In this document: one piece after another, positions 11,621-24,659 of the stretch
How positions within the stretch are numbered: the stretch's first letter is position 1
Layout of the letters: each line of letters opens with the position of its first letter
DNA from: Doris montereyensis
Taxonomy: Eukaryota; Mollusca; Gastropoda; Nudibranchia; Dorididae
Direction: 5' to 3'
DNA length: 64,000 bases
Assembly: GCA_037039925.1 (NCBI GenBank)
Contig: JAXRKP010001288.1
Coordinates: 50,001-114,000, forward strand
Notes under the pieces: generated by a model
Told to the model about the DNA's origin: nothing
The model's input: only the letters and a program-made list of their open reading frames with translations
Databases searched by the model: none
Made by a program: the position numbers and the translations under genes

Positions 11621-13240
11621 CTATTTTTCTATTATAATGTAATTCCATCGCTGATATGGCTAATCTATGCCGATCAACAATTTGCCACCCTTCAAAGACT
11701 TATCCAATGTAATGTAATAAAAGATGACCAGTCTCCTTTTCTTAACTCCACCCACTGTACCCTACAGTCTTTGTCCTATTGGATGACTAGTTTCTCACAA
11801 GGCAATTAAAATTGAGCAGTACTTGAGACTATTTCGCCTAGAAAGTGGCTATTTCCTTGATGACATGGTAACAAAATTACCTGGTGTTTTTAAATGACTT
11901 GGCACGCATCGTGTGTAAACAGTCATATTGCTCCCCTGTCCCCGTCTCGCACTATAAGCCGTATCCATTGTGCCTCGAGTCTTCTAGTGGTGAGCAATGG
12001 TCAACCCATGGTGCCCATGTGCTCATTACAAACGCGTTAAAGAACTTTATAGCTTCCGGGTGTCCCTTTTTCTCACACTCAATTTTACGTATAAATATAA
12101 CTGAGGACTCGTTCTAAAACAAACAATCTGGTAGATGAATCTTTATCCATGACTGTTCATTGATCACCCCCGATTTTCAAGCCCTGACCAGTTTTTGCCT
12201 AATTGCCTATTATAAACCACCTAAATCCCCATTTTCTCCGCTCCTCAAGCACCGGGCAATTATCTTGCCGGTAACTACTGTAAACAACGCTATTGACAAA
12301 CATTCACTAAAATGCCAGTCTTATGGCTTTTAAAAGTGAATATATAGTGAAGAAAATCATATTGCAGAACGTTTTACGTCTTTTATTTTTCACTGAAAGG
12401 CTTGCCATCTTTGGAACACCTACCATTTGTTGTCTAGATTGAGATTAGATCCAGATCAATGGACTCAAAATTATTTTAATTTTGCAACAATTATTATTAA
12501 AATTTATAAGGGAAGTTATTCAAGGAATCTCTCATGTATCATTGTGAGGCCTTGTCTATATATCTAGATCAGATGACATAGTCATAGATCATAGATCATA
12601 GACATTTGATAGACCTACATTATATCTTTCTTTAAATAGAAATTTAATTTAATCATTTATGTCAAAGCAGTTTGTAAGTTGTGGATGCTTTGTATATAAT
12701 AGATCTAGGTCTATGTATATGATTCTGTCAATCATCCAAGCGGTATTATTATAATTATAGTTCTGCCAATCATCTGCTGAATGTCTGTTACTGTTACATT
12801 ATAAAGTCCACATCCTGAACATGATGATCTAGTGCGGGTGTATTGAGCAGTACTTGGTGCATTACTAATAATACCAATTACCGTGTTTGAGTTTGCACGC
12901 ATCGGGAAAAGGAAGGGGGATGGGTGTTGGGCAATGGTCAAAGGTTCTGAGAAAGAAATTTTATTTCAACTCCTTGGCTTCTTGACCATCAACTGAATGA
13001 TGAGCAGCCTTTGCCTTTGACATAAATATGATCTACATTCATGTATCTGGTATAATTGACATGCTTTAAACTTTAATGTGAATGTTAACATCAAGGTAAA
13101 AGATAAAGACAAAACGAAACTACTAATCTAGACCTTTTTCTAGTCTAGGTCTGAGACAGTACTGTTTCACGAAATATATTAGTTGCAGTGTTAGTTAGAT
13201 TACCACCAGATGTCTCGGACCTGTCAATTGTCAGATATAT
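11621..13240. other. No gene recognised
   Basis: Mixed-composition region. Several short open frames exist on both strands, but none has a recognisable motif or paired splice sites. The 12.55-12.61 kb part has runs of ATAGATCATAGATC. Confidence 0.4.
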
Positions 13241-13689
13241 CTATAGATCTAGATCTTCTAGAGTGTGTGTCTAGATCTAGCATCTATCACTGGTGCTGAG
13301 TGATGGAATATGTAGATAGTTCTAGATTTGAACAGATTATAATACAAATGTAGTATAATAAATAAGCATTGCTTTAATTATGATTATGTGGTCATACTGC
13401 TCATAAACATCAATACCAGGTAGGTTTCATTTCAACTTTTTGAGCTCTGCTCAATGTACTGTGTGACAACTGTCTACCTTCTTTAACTCCTAAATATTTA
13501 GAGAGTAGCCTCCCTTCTCCCTTGTATATGAATCATAATAATGATAATAATATGTGTTTTATAGACTAAAGACATTTGACAATGTGAGGAGGAACTGAGA
13601 CAGACATTCAGAAAATTAGAGAGTTAGAGAGCGAGAGAGAGTCAATTGAGATATATCTATAGATCTAGACTAGAGTCTAGATCTAGACA

Positions 13690-13690
<1 letters not shown>
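13240..13690. repeat. CTAGATCT palindromic tracts next to AG array
   Basis: Clusters of TATAGATCTAGATCTTCTAG, CTAGATCTAG and GACTAGAGTCTAGATCTAGA, i.e. alternating CTAG and GATC palindromes. The same motif recurs at 15.37, 15.60, 19.43, 21.11, 21.26, 21.32, 31.28, 41.97 and 55.1-55.6 kb. Confidence 0.7.
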
Positions 13691-15330
<1,640 letters not shown>

Positions 15331-15332
15331 GT

Positions 15333-15685
15333 GGGATCAGCACTTGTCTTAATACGACATCCAACTGACTAGATCTAGATTAAATCTAGACTAGATCTAG
15401 TTTAGAAAGCCACCGCCCATCTGATGACGCTCATCATCGATCGGATGTCATTTATCAATCCACCTTATATCATCTAACGATCTTGCCATCCACACTATCA
15501 GAAGTAATAATTTGGGCCTATAAGGTACAGAGATTGTATTTGAGGGATGGTATTTCCATTTATAGGATCAGCATTTGTTTAATACGGCTTTCAACGGACT
15601 AGATCTAGGTCTAGACGTAGGAAGAAAAGCACCGCCAATCTGATTGCGCTCATCATCGATCGGATGTCATTACCAATCCACCTAT
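15333..15685. repeat. ~220-bp tandem repeat, left part (units 1 and 2a)
   Basis: Unit 1 (15333-15560) and the start of unit 2 (15561-15685) share GATCAGCA.TTGT.TAATACG, a CTAGATCTAG tract, CACCGCC..ATCTGAT, GCTCATCATCGATCGGATGT and AATCCACCT. Unit 2 is cut at CCACCTAT by the Gypsy element and continues after its 3' LTR. Confidence 0.8.
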
Positions 15686-18600
15686 AACCAAGACCTTGCC
15701 ACCACCAAGGGTCAACAGAGAAGACCTTGTTACAGATGCAATGGGCCTCCACTCACAGGACTCGTGCCGCTTCAAGGAAACAGTGTGGGATTTATGTGGT
15801 ATCAAAGGCCACATTAAGAACGCCTGTCTCAAAAGAAGCGCCATCAGCCTGTGTCAGTGAGGCACGTAAAATCGGAGACACGCACAGCCAGGTGGAACAC
15901 AGCTCAACTCCTGACTCAGACATGCTATCTCAGGAAGACACCCGCTGTTTTTTAGGTGGACACTGGATCTAGGGACAACTTCCTCCCAGAGGACTAAGAC
16001 CCGTCTAGGGAGACCGCCACTTTCGCCATCAACCTGCCAATACCGGTGTGCTTCCGACAAAAAGCTACCGGTGGTTGGTGTGGCTAAACTACCAAGTACA
16101 ATATCAAAGACTAAGACGGCAGAGATGTTGTTTGTGGTGACAAACGTCAACCTTAACCTCCTGGGCAGGACAGCGATCAAAGATCTTCACATATCCGTGG
16201 ACAATCTTATTGACAGAGGCTCCCATGTCCACAAAATCGATGACGATTCATCTTTGCAGAGAGCATGCAAGAAACTGTGCTCTGAGTTTCCAGAGCTCTT
16301 CCTGAAAGAGCTAGGGACATTGACAGAGTTTGAATCGGAAGTGAATTTCAAGTCAGATGCCGCTCCAGTATTCCGCAAACCTCGCCCAGTTCCAATCACA
16401 ATGCAAGAGGATCTTGAGCAATGTCTACAGGCCGGGATCAACAAAGGCATTTGGCAATTAACACAGTTCAATCCTTATGGTATTTCAGTTGTGCCGATTA
16501 GGAAGAAGACAGCTCTTGGTCAATACTACTCTGTCACCGTCAATCAGCAACTGGAGCCCCACCGTCATCCAATGCCATCACCGGAAGACATGATGCATAG
16601 ACTTGGTCGCGGCCACGGTTTTTCTAAGATTGGCCTGGCCGATGCCTACAATCCGTCTGCGTCCTGAGTCTCAAAAACGACTGGCTCTCAGCACTCATAA
16701 GGGTGTTCTTCTGCAAAAGCGACTGCCATTCGGTATCACATCCGCTCCAGGCTACTTTCAAGAGATAATGGATTGTATGACGCAAGATCTGCCTGGCATG
16801 GCTGTATACCTGGATGACATCTTGATGAGTGGAGATACCGCAGACGAGCACCTCAGTAATCTAAAAGGTCTACTACAACGACTCAAAGACAAAGGTCTGC
16901 GTTGCAAGTTGGAGAAATGTGCCTTTGCTCAGCCCTGGGTGGAGTACGTAGGCCATTATATCTCCAGAGATGGCATAACCAAAGGGCCGAAAGTCGACGC
17001 CATCCAAAGCATGCCAGCTCCTGTGAACGTGTCCAACCTCAGATCGTTTCTAGGAGAAGTGCAATTTTATAGCAAGTTCCTCTCCAACATTTCAACGGTG
17101 CTGGAACCACTATACCGGCTCACAAAGAAGGAGATACCTTGGCGATGAGGACGAAGGAACAAATTGCTTTCAAGAGGATTAAACAGATGCTCGGCTCGGA
17201 TACAGTCCTGGTCCATTTTGACGCATCCCTTGGAGTAGGGATATCGTGTGACGCATCGGAAATGGGAATTGGAGCCGTTCTTTTTCATCGATATCCAGAA
17301 TGAACTGAACGACCGATTGCTAACGCCTCGAAAACCATGTCGGACTGTCAACGCAAGTACAGTCAAATACAGAAGGAAGCACTGGCCATCATCTTTGCCC
17401 TGAACAAATTTCATCAATTCCTGTACGGCCGAAAATTCATCCTTGTTACTGATCACAAACCGCTGATAGCTCTTTTCGGCCCAACAAAACCAATTCCGGC
17501 ATTGGCTGCAAACAGACTGGCAAGATGGGCACTCACTCTGAGCCAGTATGAATACACGGTAGAATACAGGAACACGACGAAGCACGGAAATGCTGACACA
17601 TTAGCCGTTTACCATCAGGGCCCGACACTGTCTTCGACAAGAAAGAAGCTGGAGCAGACACATCAACAATCTGCACTATAAAGATGATATCTCCGACAGA
17701 CCCAGGAGCCCCTGATTAAAGAATCTAGAAATGACCCTGTGTTGACGGCTGTCAATGTCATAGAATTCACTTAACGTGGATGGCCAGAGCCAAAGAAGGA
17801 ACCATGCAGCAACAAAGGAGAAACAGAATCCTGGTCAACAAAGTCACTCCACAACATTAGGGACGCGTTATCCCTATCGAACGACTGCCTGTTCTACGGA
17901 GCCCGAGTTGTGATCCCCAAAATCTGCAACCCCAGATCCTTAGCGTTTTACACCTTGGTCACTTCGGAATGCAAAGGATGAAGCGACTGGCAAGAACGGC
18001 GATCTACTGGCCAGGCATCGACGCCGATATTATCAACGTCACAAGAGGGTATGTATCCTGCTCCAAGCATCAGAATATGCCACCCAAACAACTCGTTCAT
18101 CCATGGATGATACCTGACAAGCCTTGGGATCGTATCCACATCGACCATGCGGTCAACTTCATGGGCACAATTGGCTTGTCATGGTGGATGCCTTTTCCAA
18201 ATATCCCTGCATCCACTTGATGTCATCCATCACAACAAAAGCGACAATTTGCAAGTTCGACGAGGATTTCGCACACTTTGGTTATCCTCATTCCATCGTG
18301 TCGGACAATGTGCAATGCTTTTCGTCGATGGAGTTCAAGCAATATTGCAAGGAGCATGGCATCTCACATGGTCAAGGAGCCCTTACCACCCGGAGACGAA
18401 TGGAGCCGCAGAGAGATTGGTCCAAAGCTTCAAAAAGTCACTGAAGAAGTCCAATCTCCTGCCAATCGACGCCCTACAGGAGTTCCTGAAAAAGTACAGG
18501 CGGACCCCATTACCTAGTGGCTCTAGTCCTGGTGAGCTACTCAACGGTCGTCAAATTAGAGCGATGATAGACGTTATCCTCCCTACAATGACAAACCCTA

Positions 18601-19311
18601 CGGACACTGACATTGGTAACACTAACACTCTAGTCTCAAAATTTAAGGAAAACAGCCCTATTGTGCCTTATCTTTTAAAAGGGGGTGTAAAGACAAGTGG
18701 ATGGCAGCGACCGTTATGTCTTCTGTGGGCCGACGTCTGTTCGAGGTGAGAGTGTTGCCGGATGGACCTATATGGCGGAGACACGTGGACCAGCTACGCT
18801 TCCGCCATGTGAATATGAAACATTAATGCTGTGATTCACTGGATTTAGATAGCATGGATATTCAAACAGAGACTTTTAATTTTCTTGGTACCTAGTTTTC
18901 AGTGTTTTTCATTCAGTGGATTATATCATATATATGGACAGGCTATTTATGCCTTCAGTTACTCTAGTGCATTCAGGCTAATGGGGAGGTGTTGTGACGA
19001 ATGACGTATGTACGTATGTGTGATTATCTCCTTACGCACATGTATTTATATTACTTGTCATAACTATGTTATTCATCCATGTCACCATATATATGTATCA
19101 GTGTCCAATGTATAACGTGTATATCCAATGCCATATAATTACATGTTGTTATTTGTGCTCCTTCGATGTATTATCCCTTATGCAAGCAATAGTTGCCACC
19201 GTGGTAATATATCGAGTACAATCGTGCCATGTCATCAACGCAATAAAGTAATAATTGTTCTGTACATAAAATCTTGGCCTTCCTTGTTTGTGTATTACCA
19301 CAACCACAACA
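15686..19311 (+). mobile_element. Gypsy-type LTR retrotransposon, 5'-truncated and decayed
   Basis: Order along the plus strand: zinc-knuckle remnant (SCRFKETVWDLCG then IKGHIKNAC, ~15.75-15.83 kb), aspartic protease active site VDTGS (15956-15970) with its later LLGRTAI (~16.16 kb), reverse transcriptase (RLPFGITSAPGYFQEIMD, YLDDILMSG near 16.81 kb), RNase H (CDASEMGIGAVLF, LVTDHKPL), integrase zinc finger and core (HLGHFGMQRM, DRIHIDH, VMVDAFSKYPCIHL), and a C-terminal RRHVDQLR module. The knuckle and pol order suggest a Mag/K02A2.6-like lineage (inference). Frameshifts and stops break it at ~15.75, 16.66, 17.15, 17.31, 17.6 and 18.17 kb. The 5' LTR and most of gag are absent. Confidence 0.92.
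18990..19311 (+). repeat. 3' LTR of the Gypsy element (322 bp)
   Basis: It begins TGTTGTGACG directly after the purine tract AATGGGGAGG and ends CCACAACCACAACA, giving the terminal inverted pair TGTTGTG/CACAACA. An AATAAA signal lies at 19242-19247. No second copy exists on the 5' side in this window. Confidence 0.85.
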
Positions 19312-19600
19312 TCATATATTTTATTAGAATTAGAGGCAATAATTGTGAGCTTTAAGGTCCAGAGATTGTATTTGAGGGATGGTATTTCCATTTATAGGTC
19401 AGCATTTGTTTAATACGGTTATCAACCGACTAGGTCTAGACGTAGGATGGAATTTGGAAACCACTGCCAATCTGATTGCTCTCATCATCGATCGGGAGTT
19501 ATTTTAAATCCACCTATATTATCTAAAGATCTTGCTTTCTACTTCATTAGAAGCAATAATTGTGAGCATTAAGGTACAGAATTTGTATTTCGAAGAAGGT
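19312..19600. repeat. ~220-bp tandem repeat, right part (units 2b and 3)
   Basis: After the LTR the interrupted unit resumes (TTAGAGGCAATAATTGTGAGC, AGAGATTGTATTTGAGGGAT). A third unit follows with GTCAGCATTTGTTTAATACG, CATCATCGATCGGGAG and AATCCACCTATATTATCTAA. Confidence 0.8.
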
Positions 19601-20078
19601 TTTTAACAGTAACTTGATATTTTGTATTTATTTTTTAACTATGAACCGAACGTGTGCCTGTGAGGCGAACACTTTTCTCAGTAAACTTGATGGCTTTCGT
19701 TTTCTGGTGCAATTTATTTTAATCTACACCACTGTCTGTATTTGAGAGAAAGAAAATATTGTTTTATTTATTTTCGTCTATTTTGAATTTGATTTGTAAT
19801 TGTAATATATATATATATATATATATTTTTTTTAAATGTTTTTGTTTTTCTTTTCTCTCAACTGCTGTGGCGTCAAGAACAATTATGATTTCAGATTCGA
19901 CTTCACCCACGATGACTGGTCTTTGAGACCACATTAAGGCTCTCTATAAAGACACACTGCAGTGGAGGGACACGTCATGTAACTTGTTAACTCAAGAAAA
20001 GCACCGTCCCTAAATAAAGGGCGTGTTGCCGTCCGCCCATGAAGCGCGCAAGCCGAGGCGAGCTTATTGCCTATAATG
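19601..20078. other. No gene recognised; short AT microsatellite
   Basis: Contains (AT)n at about 19806-19828 and otherwise unremarkable sequence. Confidence 0.5.
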
Positions 20079-20411
20079 TCATGTAGGTAGTTTCATCAAA
20101 AATTCAAAATGTTTAAAATGCTTTAAATGTAGTATCACAGGAAAGGGATTGACGAGTGCTTGTATGTGGTACTATTATTTTTTTCTAGGAAAAATATTAA
20201 GGGAGTTATGGCCGTCCAAAGGTCGAAAAACAGGTACTGCCTGAGGTAGTACGTACATTTAGATTCTTGATATTCCTCGTTTGTTGTCTGACGAAGGGTT
20301 ATACCTGAAACGTCACGTGTTTGTTCTGTCTTTATTAGTGGAATTGTCACTTATTGTCATATTTCGCCTTTGACTTCACTCCACTGTGGCTCCTTCGTAC
20401 TACCTACATGA
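20079..20411. mobile_element. Candidate MITE, 333 bp with 13-bp terminal inverted repeats
   Basis: TCATGTAGGTAGT (20079-20091) and ACTACCTACATGA (20399-20411) are perfect inverted repeats. There is no coding capacity. A clear target-site duplication was not found. The left arm AGGTAGTTTCATCAAA also occurs at ~14184. Confidence 0.5.
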
Positions 20412-20719
20412 TATATTATGTCATACTCTGTGAGTAAGATGTTAAAAAAAAATCTCTAGTAATCAGAAACTTCGGTGTCAGCATCCATTGCCCATCTAGG
20501 AAAACCCATTCCAGGTCTAGCTTTCGATTTCACCTCACTATCTGAGTGGATTTGCCTTGGCTGCAGCTGTAATACATTATTATTATTATTGGTGACGGTA
20601 CATGATGTACTACTAAAAATAGCTTTGTTTGTTTAGCATCATTATTGAGGTCAACTCGGGGGTCAACTTCCACAAGGCTTAAAAAAATAAACTAGTATTC
20701 ATTGGTCCATCATGACATC

Positions 20720-20937
20720 ATATCGTCACATGACTTGCCTGTGACGTGCGCTCGGCCTTTTATTTGTGAACGATGAACGACTGAGAGCGGACGAACCCAA
20801 AGACTTGTGTTTGCTTTGTTTTCACTTTTCCTGTAGTGATTAGATAGCGTCGTTAAGAATTTAAATTTAAATTGATATAATTTTGAACGACACTGGCACA
20901 TTTATCATAGCCTATAAGCTGGAAACAAACTTCTTAG
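20720..20937 (+). promoter_or_regulatory. Possible promoter and 5' UTR exon of the 24.2-kb gene
   Basis: A CRE-like TGACGTGCG lies near 20742 in locally GC-richer DNA, and a strong donor TTAG|GTGAGTAT ends at 20937. The next strong plus-strand acceptor before an ATG ORF is at 24210-24211. The link is inference; transcript data are not available here. Confidence 0.25.
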
Positions 20938-21518
20938 GTGAGTATCACAGTTCTGAGTTTTAGAGTAATGTCTAGGTTGGGATAGTCGTCGCCTCCACTT
21001 CCCAGCCGCGGCTGAGCTCAGCCGATCATAACAAAGGAAGTGCCTGCCTGACCTTGCAGATAAACAGACGCCATCTTGTTGCTCTCAGTGAAAAATAAAA
21101 ACAAGTGTTGATATCTAGATCTAGAGTCCAGATCTCGATCTATACCAGGTTGACATTTAAAGTTATATATTTCTCTGATTGTTAATGGGTTTTTTTTACA
21201 CATTTTTCCTCGTAAGTAAATCTAATTCTAGAGTAAGAGTAACTAAGACATTTGCCAGCTAGATCTAGATCTAGATCTATATTATTTTTCAGATCCGGTA
21301 CCCTAGAAGATTTCTAGATAGATCTAGATCTATATACCTAGGGAATAATTGCACTTTAGAACCGCCACGATTTCACCTTGAATACGATTACAAACCCAGT
21401 TTATGCTTGATAAAGGGCATGGTCCTAATAGCCCTCTTACTCATGCTTCTCGATTGCTAGAACACTGCGCAAAGTGTTATGGAGGGCCTCTGACTCTCAC
21501 GTGTTTTCCAGTCGTCGC

Positions 21519-21790
21519 CCTATTATTACTCCCACTTCAGCACCGCTGACCATAGTAAATGAAGTTGAAAATACACTGCAGTGTTGCTAAAATGGGAGTA
21601 ATATTAGGAGATGACTTGGGCAGGGGTAAGCAGGGCTTCAAGTTGTCTTCCTATTAATATTACTCCCACTTCAGCACCGCCGACCAAGGCACAACAGTGG
21701 GAAATACATGGCGGCGGTGCCAAAGCGTGAGTAATAATAGAGACTACTAACTGGGAAGACGACTTGGAAACACACTAAAGGGGCTCAAGA
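21519..21790. repeat. Two imperfect hairpin repeats
   Basis: TATTATTACTCCCACTTCAG with CACCGCTGACC, then the inverted arm GTTGCTAAAATGGGAGTAAT, form a ~90-bp hairpin. A second copy at 21653-21740 pairs ATTACTCCCACTTCAGCACC with GGCGGTGCCAAAGCGTGAGT. Each is followed by GACTTGG-type sequence. A third partial copy lies at 23330-23400. Confidence 0.65.
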
Positions 21791-21954
21791 AGAGGATAAA
21801 ACTGATCCAGAACCAGTAAGGAGGTAAAATAATATTATTATTCCCCGCCATCAAGAAACAAGAATTGCGTTGATCAGCTATTTTGAAGAAGGTAGACACA
21901 AGGAGTAAAAATATATTCAAATATCGACTGCCGCAGCTAGTCACACACAAATTT

Positions 21955-22360
21955 TTAGTCTTCTTCATCTTTATTCAAATTTTTCCATGTTCTCTGTCTT
22001 TACCATCTTTCTTCGATTTTTTTGTCTGCTCTGTCTTTGCCGCTTTCTTCAATTATTTCTGTTTTTTTCTTCAATTATTTCATTTTTTGCCGTCTTTATT
22101 CAATTTTTTCAACTTCTCCGTCTTTGCTGTCTATTTTTCTTTTTCTCTATCTTTGTCGCTTTTCTGATTCTTTTGCATTTTCATCACCTAACTTGATTCT
22201 TCATTTTTGTATCTTTGTCTTTTTTTTCTTTATCTTTCATATCTTTGTCGCCCCTTCTTCACCTTTTTTCCTGCTACGCCATTGTTGCATTTCTCCGTCT
22301 TTTTCAAATTCTCCATCTTTCCTAACATGTTTAGTCTTCTCTATCTCTGACGTCTTTTAA
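21955..22360 (+). repeat. Degenerate T/C-rich tandem repeat
   Basis: Irregular repetition of TCTTTGTCGC / TTCTCCGTCTTTG / TTCAATTTTTTC modules over 0.4 kb. The open frames here are Phe/Ser/Leu artefacts. Confidence 0.6.
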
Positions 22361-23299
22361 TAAAAGGAAAAACTTAAAATTTTCAATTTACTTCAAATTT
22401 TGATTCTACATGTATTTGGATCTCATGATGTCTCTGACCAGGTCTAATTTAAAAAGTCACATAATAGCTTTTATAGTGGGCCACTCTAATCGGCACTCGA
22501 TTTGCATATTTTGAAAGAATTTTTTTTTAACAAAACTAGATCTAGACTTAGAATCTAGCTGTTACTCCTACAACAAAGAAAAGTACCCATGAGAGGAAGA
22601 GAAAAAGAAACACCAGCAGTCGTGTTTAAATTCTTTAATTTTTTATTTATTACTTCTTTTTTCTCCATTGATAAAATTTGTGCGTAACTTGTGTTAGTAC
22701 AGCTTGTCATGGGCGGGGTCTTTTAATCACGTATGACAGCATGGTTTATGTTTACCACTACGCATGCTGTAATCACAGTCTATGTTTACGGCCTAATATC
22801 TCAATATGAATTCTTTATTCTGTCAACTTATAGAAAATACATGTTTTATAGAGGTCTTTTATCATCTGTAAACGTTTTTTCATGCACATGGCTGGGGCAA
22901 CCCCCTCACTGCAAGAAGGTCATTTTCTGGTAACATCTAATCTAGATATAGCTATTAAAAAAATAAGGTGGTTAAGTCGTATTTAATTTGGCCAGCATTC
23001 TTCATGCGACCCATAACATACATCATTAGGGACGAATGGACTTTTGCACTATTCATCATGAATGATGGTCCTCAGCATGATCCCAGTTAACAATCTAATA
23101 AATCTAAATCTAGACCTTGTAATACCATATAAATTAAATAATATCATCCATTGGAGATTTTGCTAGTACCGTGTTAGTTATTATTTGACATTTAGATAAT
23201 CACACTTTAGCACACCAAATATGATTACAAACACTAGATATTCTATCCTTATCGCTCTCTGAGTAGATCTTGATATGGATCACAATGTGTGTTCCCCAA
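22361..23299. other. No gene recognised
   Basis: AT-rich DNA with one CTAGATCTAG-like tract near 22538 and a possible pogo-like CTCTAATCGGCACTCG near 22484. Nothing else is supported. Confidence 0.4.
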
Positions 23300-23840
23300 G
23301 TCAGTCCTAACCATAGGGACTGGACTACAGTGGAAAATACACTACGGCGGTGGTAAAGCAGGAGTAATAATAGAGAGATAAATGACTTGGGAAACCACTT
23401 GGAAACATGAAGCAGGGTTTTTGTTTGTTGTAATGGGAAACAGAACCAGTTAGGGTCCATAATATTATTATTATTAATCCCCGCCATTCGGAAACAAGAA
23501 TTGAGTCCCACCGATGTCAAAGTTATGAGGTCACCCGAGGCGATTAAAGTTTTTAAACGCTCAGAGCCACTTACGTAAGAAACTCATTGAATACAAGCCC
23601 ATCAAAAGAAGCTCATTCAATTTCGGATTGGAAATTCATGTCATTAAATTTCAACATTGCGAGTTACAGCGACAGTTAATAATTTTTTAATTTTCGAAAA
23701 TTTGGTTTAATTTTCAAATGGGACATTTTGAAAAATTAAACATTTTCAAAATTTAAAAATTCGTAACTTTGTTTAATATTGTCCTACAGAAATAATGTTG
23801 GTATCAAATTACTCAGGTAATAACGTTCTTTCCAGTGGTA
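23300..23840 (+). repeat. Dispersed repeat, shared with 53.03-53.70 kb (inverted)
   Basis: The plus strand reads the hairpin module, CCCGCCAT..GAAACAAGAATTG, GAGGCGATTAAAGTTTT, CACTTACGTAAGAAACT, and then AATATTGTCCTACAGAAATA and GGTATCAAATTACTCAGGTA. The same ordered blocks occur on the minus strand at 53.03-53.70 kb. The hairpin and CCCGCCAT blocks also occur at 21.7-21.9 kb. Confidence 0.8.
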
Positions 23841-24211
23841 GCATTGCTTTTTCATTGCTTATCCTTGAGATTTTGGTTTTTGACTTCCTATTAGCATGCT
23901 TTCTTTTCATGGCAAGGCATGACGGGTTCGATTTCCATGGGGTCCATGATTTTTTTTTGGTCTTCGTTGTATTTTTCTCGTCTTTGTCCCTATGCGGCTT
24001 TGCTATTATTCAATGTCACTGCCTTCATTTTAGACGAGCCCCTGCCTCATTGTTTTTCTTCATCTTTATGCAGTGACATCACTTCTCATGACTGCGAAAA
24101 GAAAAGGCTGATTTCTAGACTTAGAAAAAACAAATTCAGAAGTAATTTTATATACTCCATATTCCTCGTCTGAATTAAGAATCACAATCTTTTTTTCCTT
24201 TTCTTTTCTAG

Positions 24212-24659
24212 ATCAGGTTCTCATTAGACATAAATCATGCCATCAGCTGCCAGACAAAGGATTCCTGCTGAATTGTGGCGGAGTAATCATAATAGAATGT
24301 CAGGATTTAGCCCAGTACCCTTACCCAGTCAGGATATCCAGGCTCATCCAGGACAGTGTGATGTGTCAGACTTCGATGGTTTAAAAGCTTCAATGGGAAA
24401 AAGAGTAGTTAGACAAAATCTGCCAAGAGATTTAGTCCAGGCAACAGAAAAATGGCCGCTCATTGCCTCGAGAGGTAGCACAGATGCCTTGAATGAGAAT
24501 TGCACAGCTTCTGATAGCAACTCTTATGAAATGTCCACATCTCCTGATTCAGACAGTGGTATTTGTTACAGTGTGTTGGACGGTTCCAATTCGTTTGCTT
24601 TGGACTCTGCTGAAGCCCCCATCCCAGCCAATTGCCTTCACCACCCATGGAGTGGTTAA
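24212..24659 (+). CDS. Unknown protein, 140 codons, in a probable exon
   Basis: Function not recognised. A strong acceptor (TTTTTTTCCTTTTCTTTTCTAG, ending 24211) opens the exon. After 25 nt an ATG at 24237 begins 140 codons ending in TAA at 24657-24659. Codon content is clearly less AT-rich than the flanks. The protein starts MPSAARQRIPAELWRSNHNR, has a Pro-rich segment (FSPVPLPSQD), a basic/hydrophobic stretch (KRVVRQNLPRDLVQATEKWP), an acidic Ser-rich stretch (SPDSDSGICYS) and ends NCLHHPWSG. No signal peptide or membrane segment is visible, so it looks soluble, partly disordered and possibly regulatory. No good donor precedes the stop, so it may be the last or only coding exon. Confidence 0.6.

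Noticed and set aside
20290..20325. Hammerhead-ribozyme-like core (CTGACGA ... GAAAC) in the 20.1-kb repeat
   Set aside because: A short stem II and a 3-bp stem III can be drawn using an upstream ACGTA, but the bases expected to form stem I do not pair next to CTGACGA. Without stem I the match is chance-level.
21018..21203. Minus-strand ATGGCGTC start near 21.07 kb as a gene start
   Set aside because: AAGATGGCG is also a YY1-type promoter motif; the frame stops after 18 codons and leads to no exon.
22733..22933. Apparent membrane-like small ORF
   Set aside because: Hydrophobicity follows from T-rich DNA; no conservation, start context or neighbours support it.
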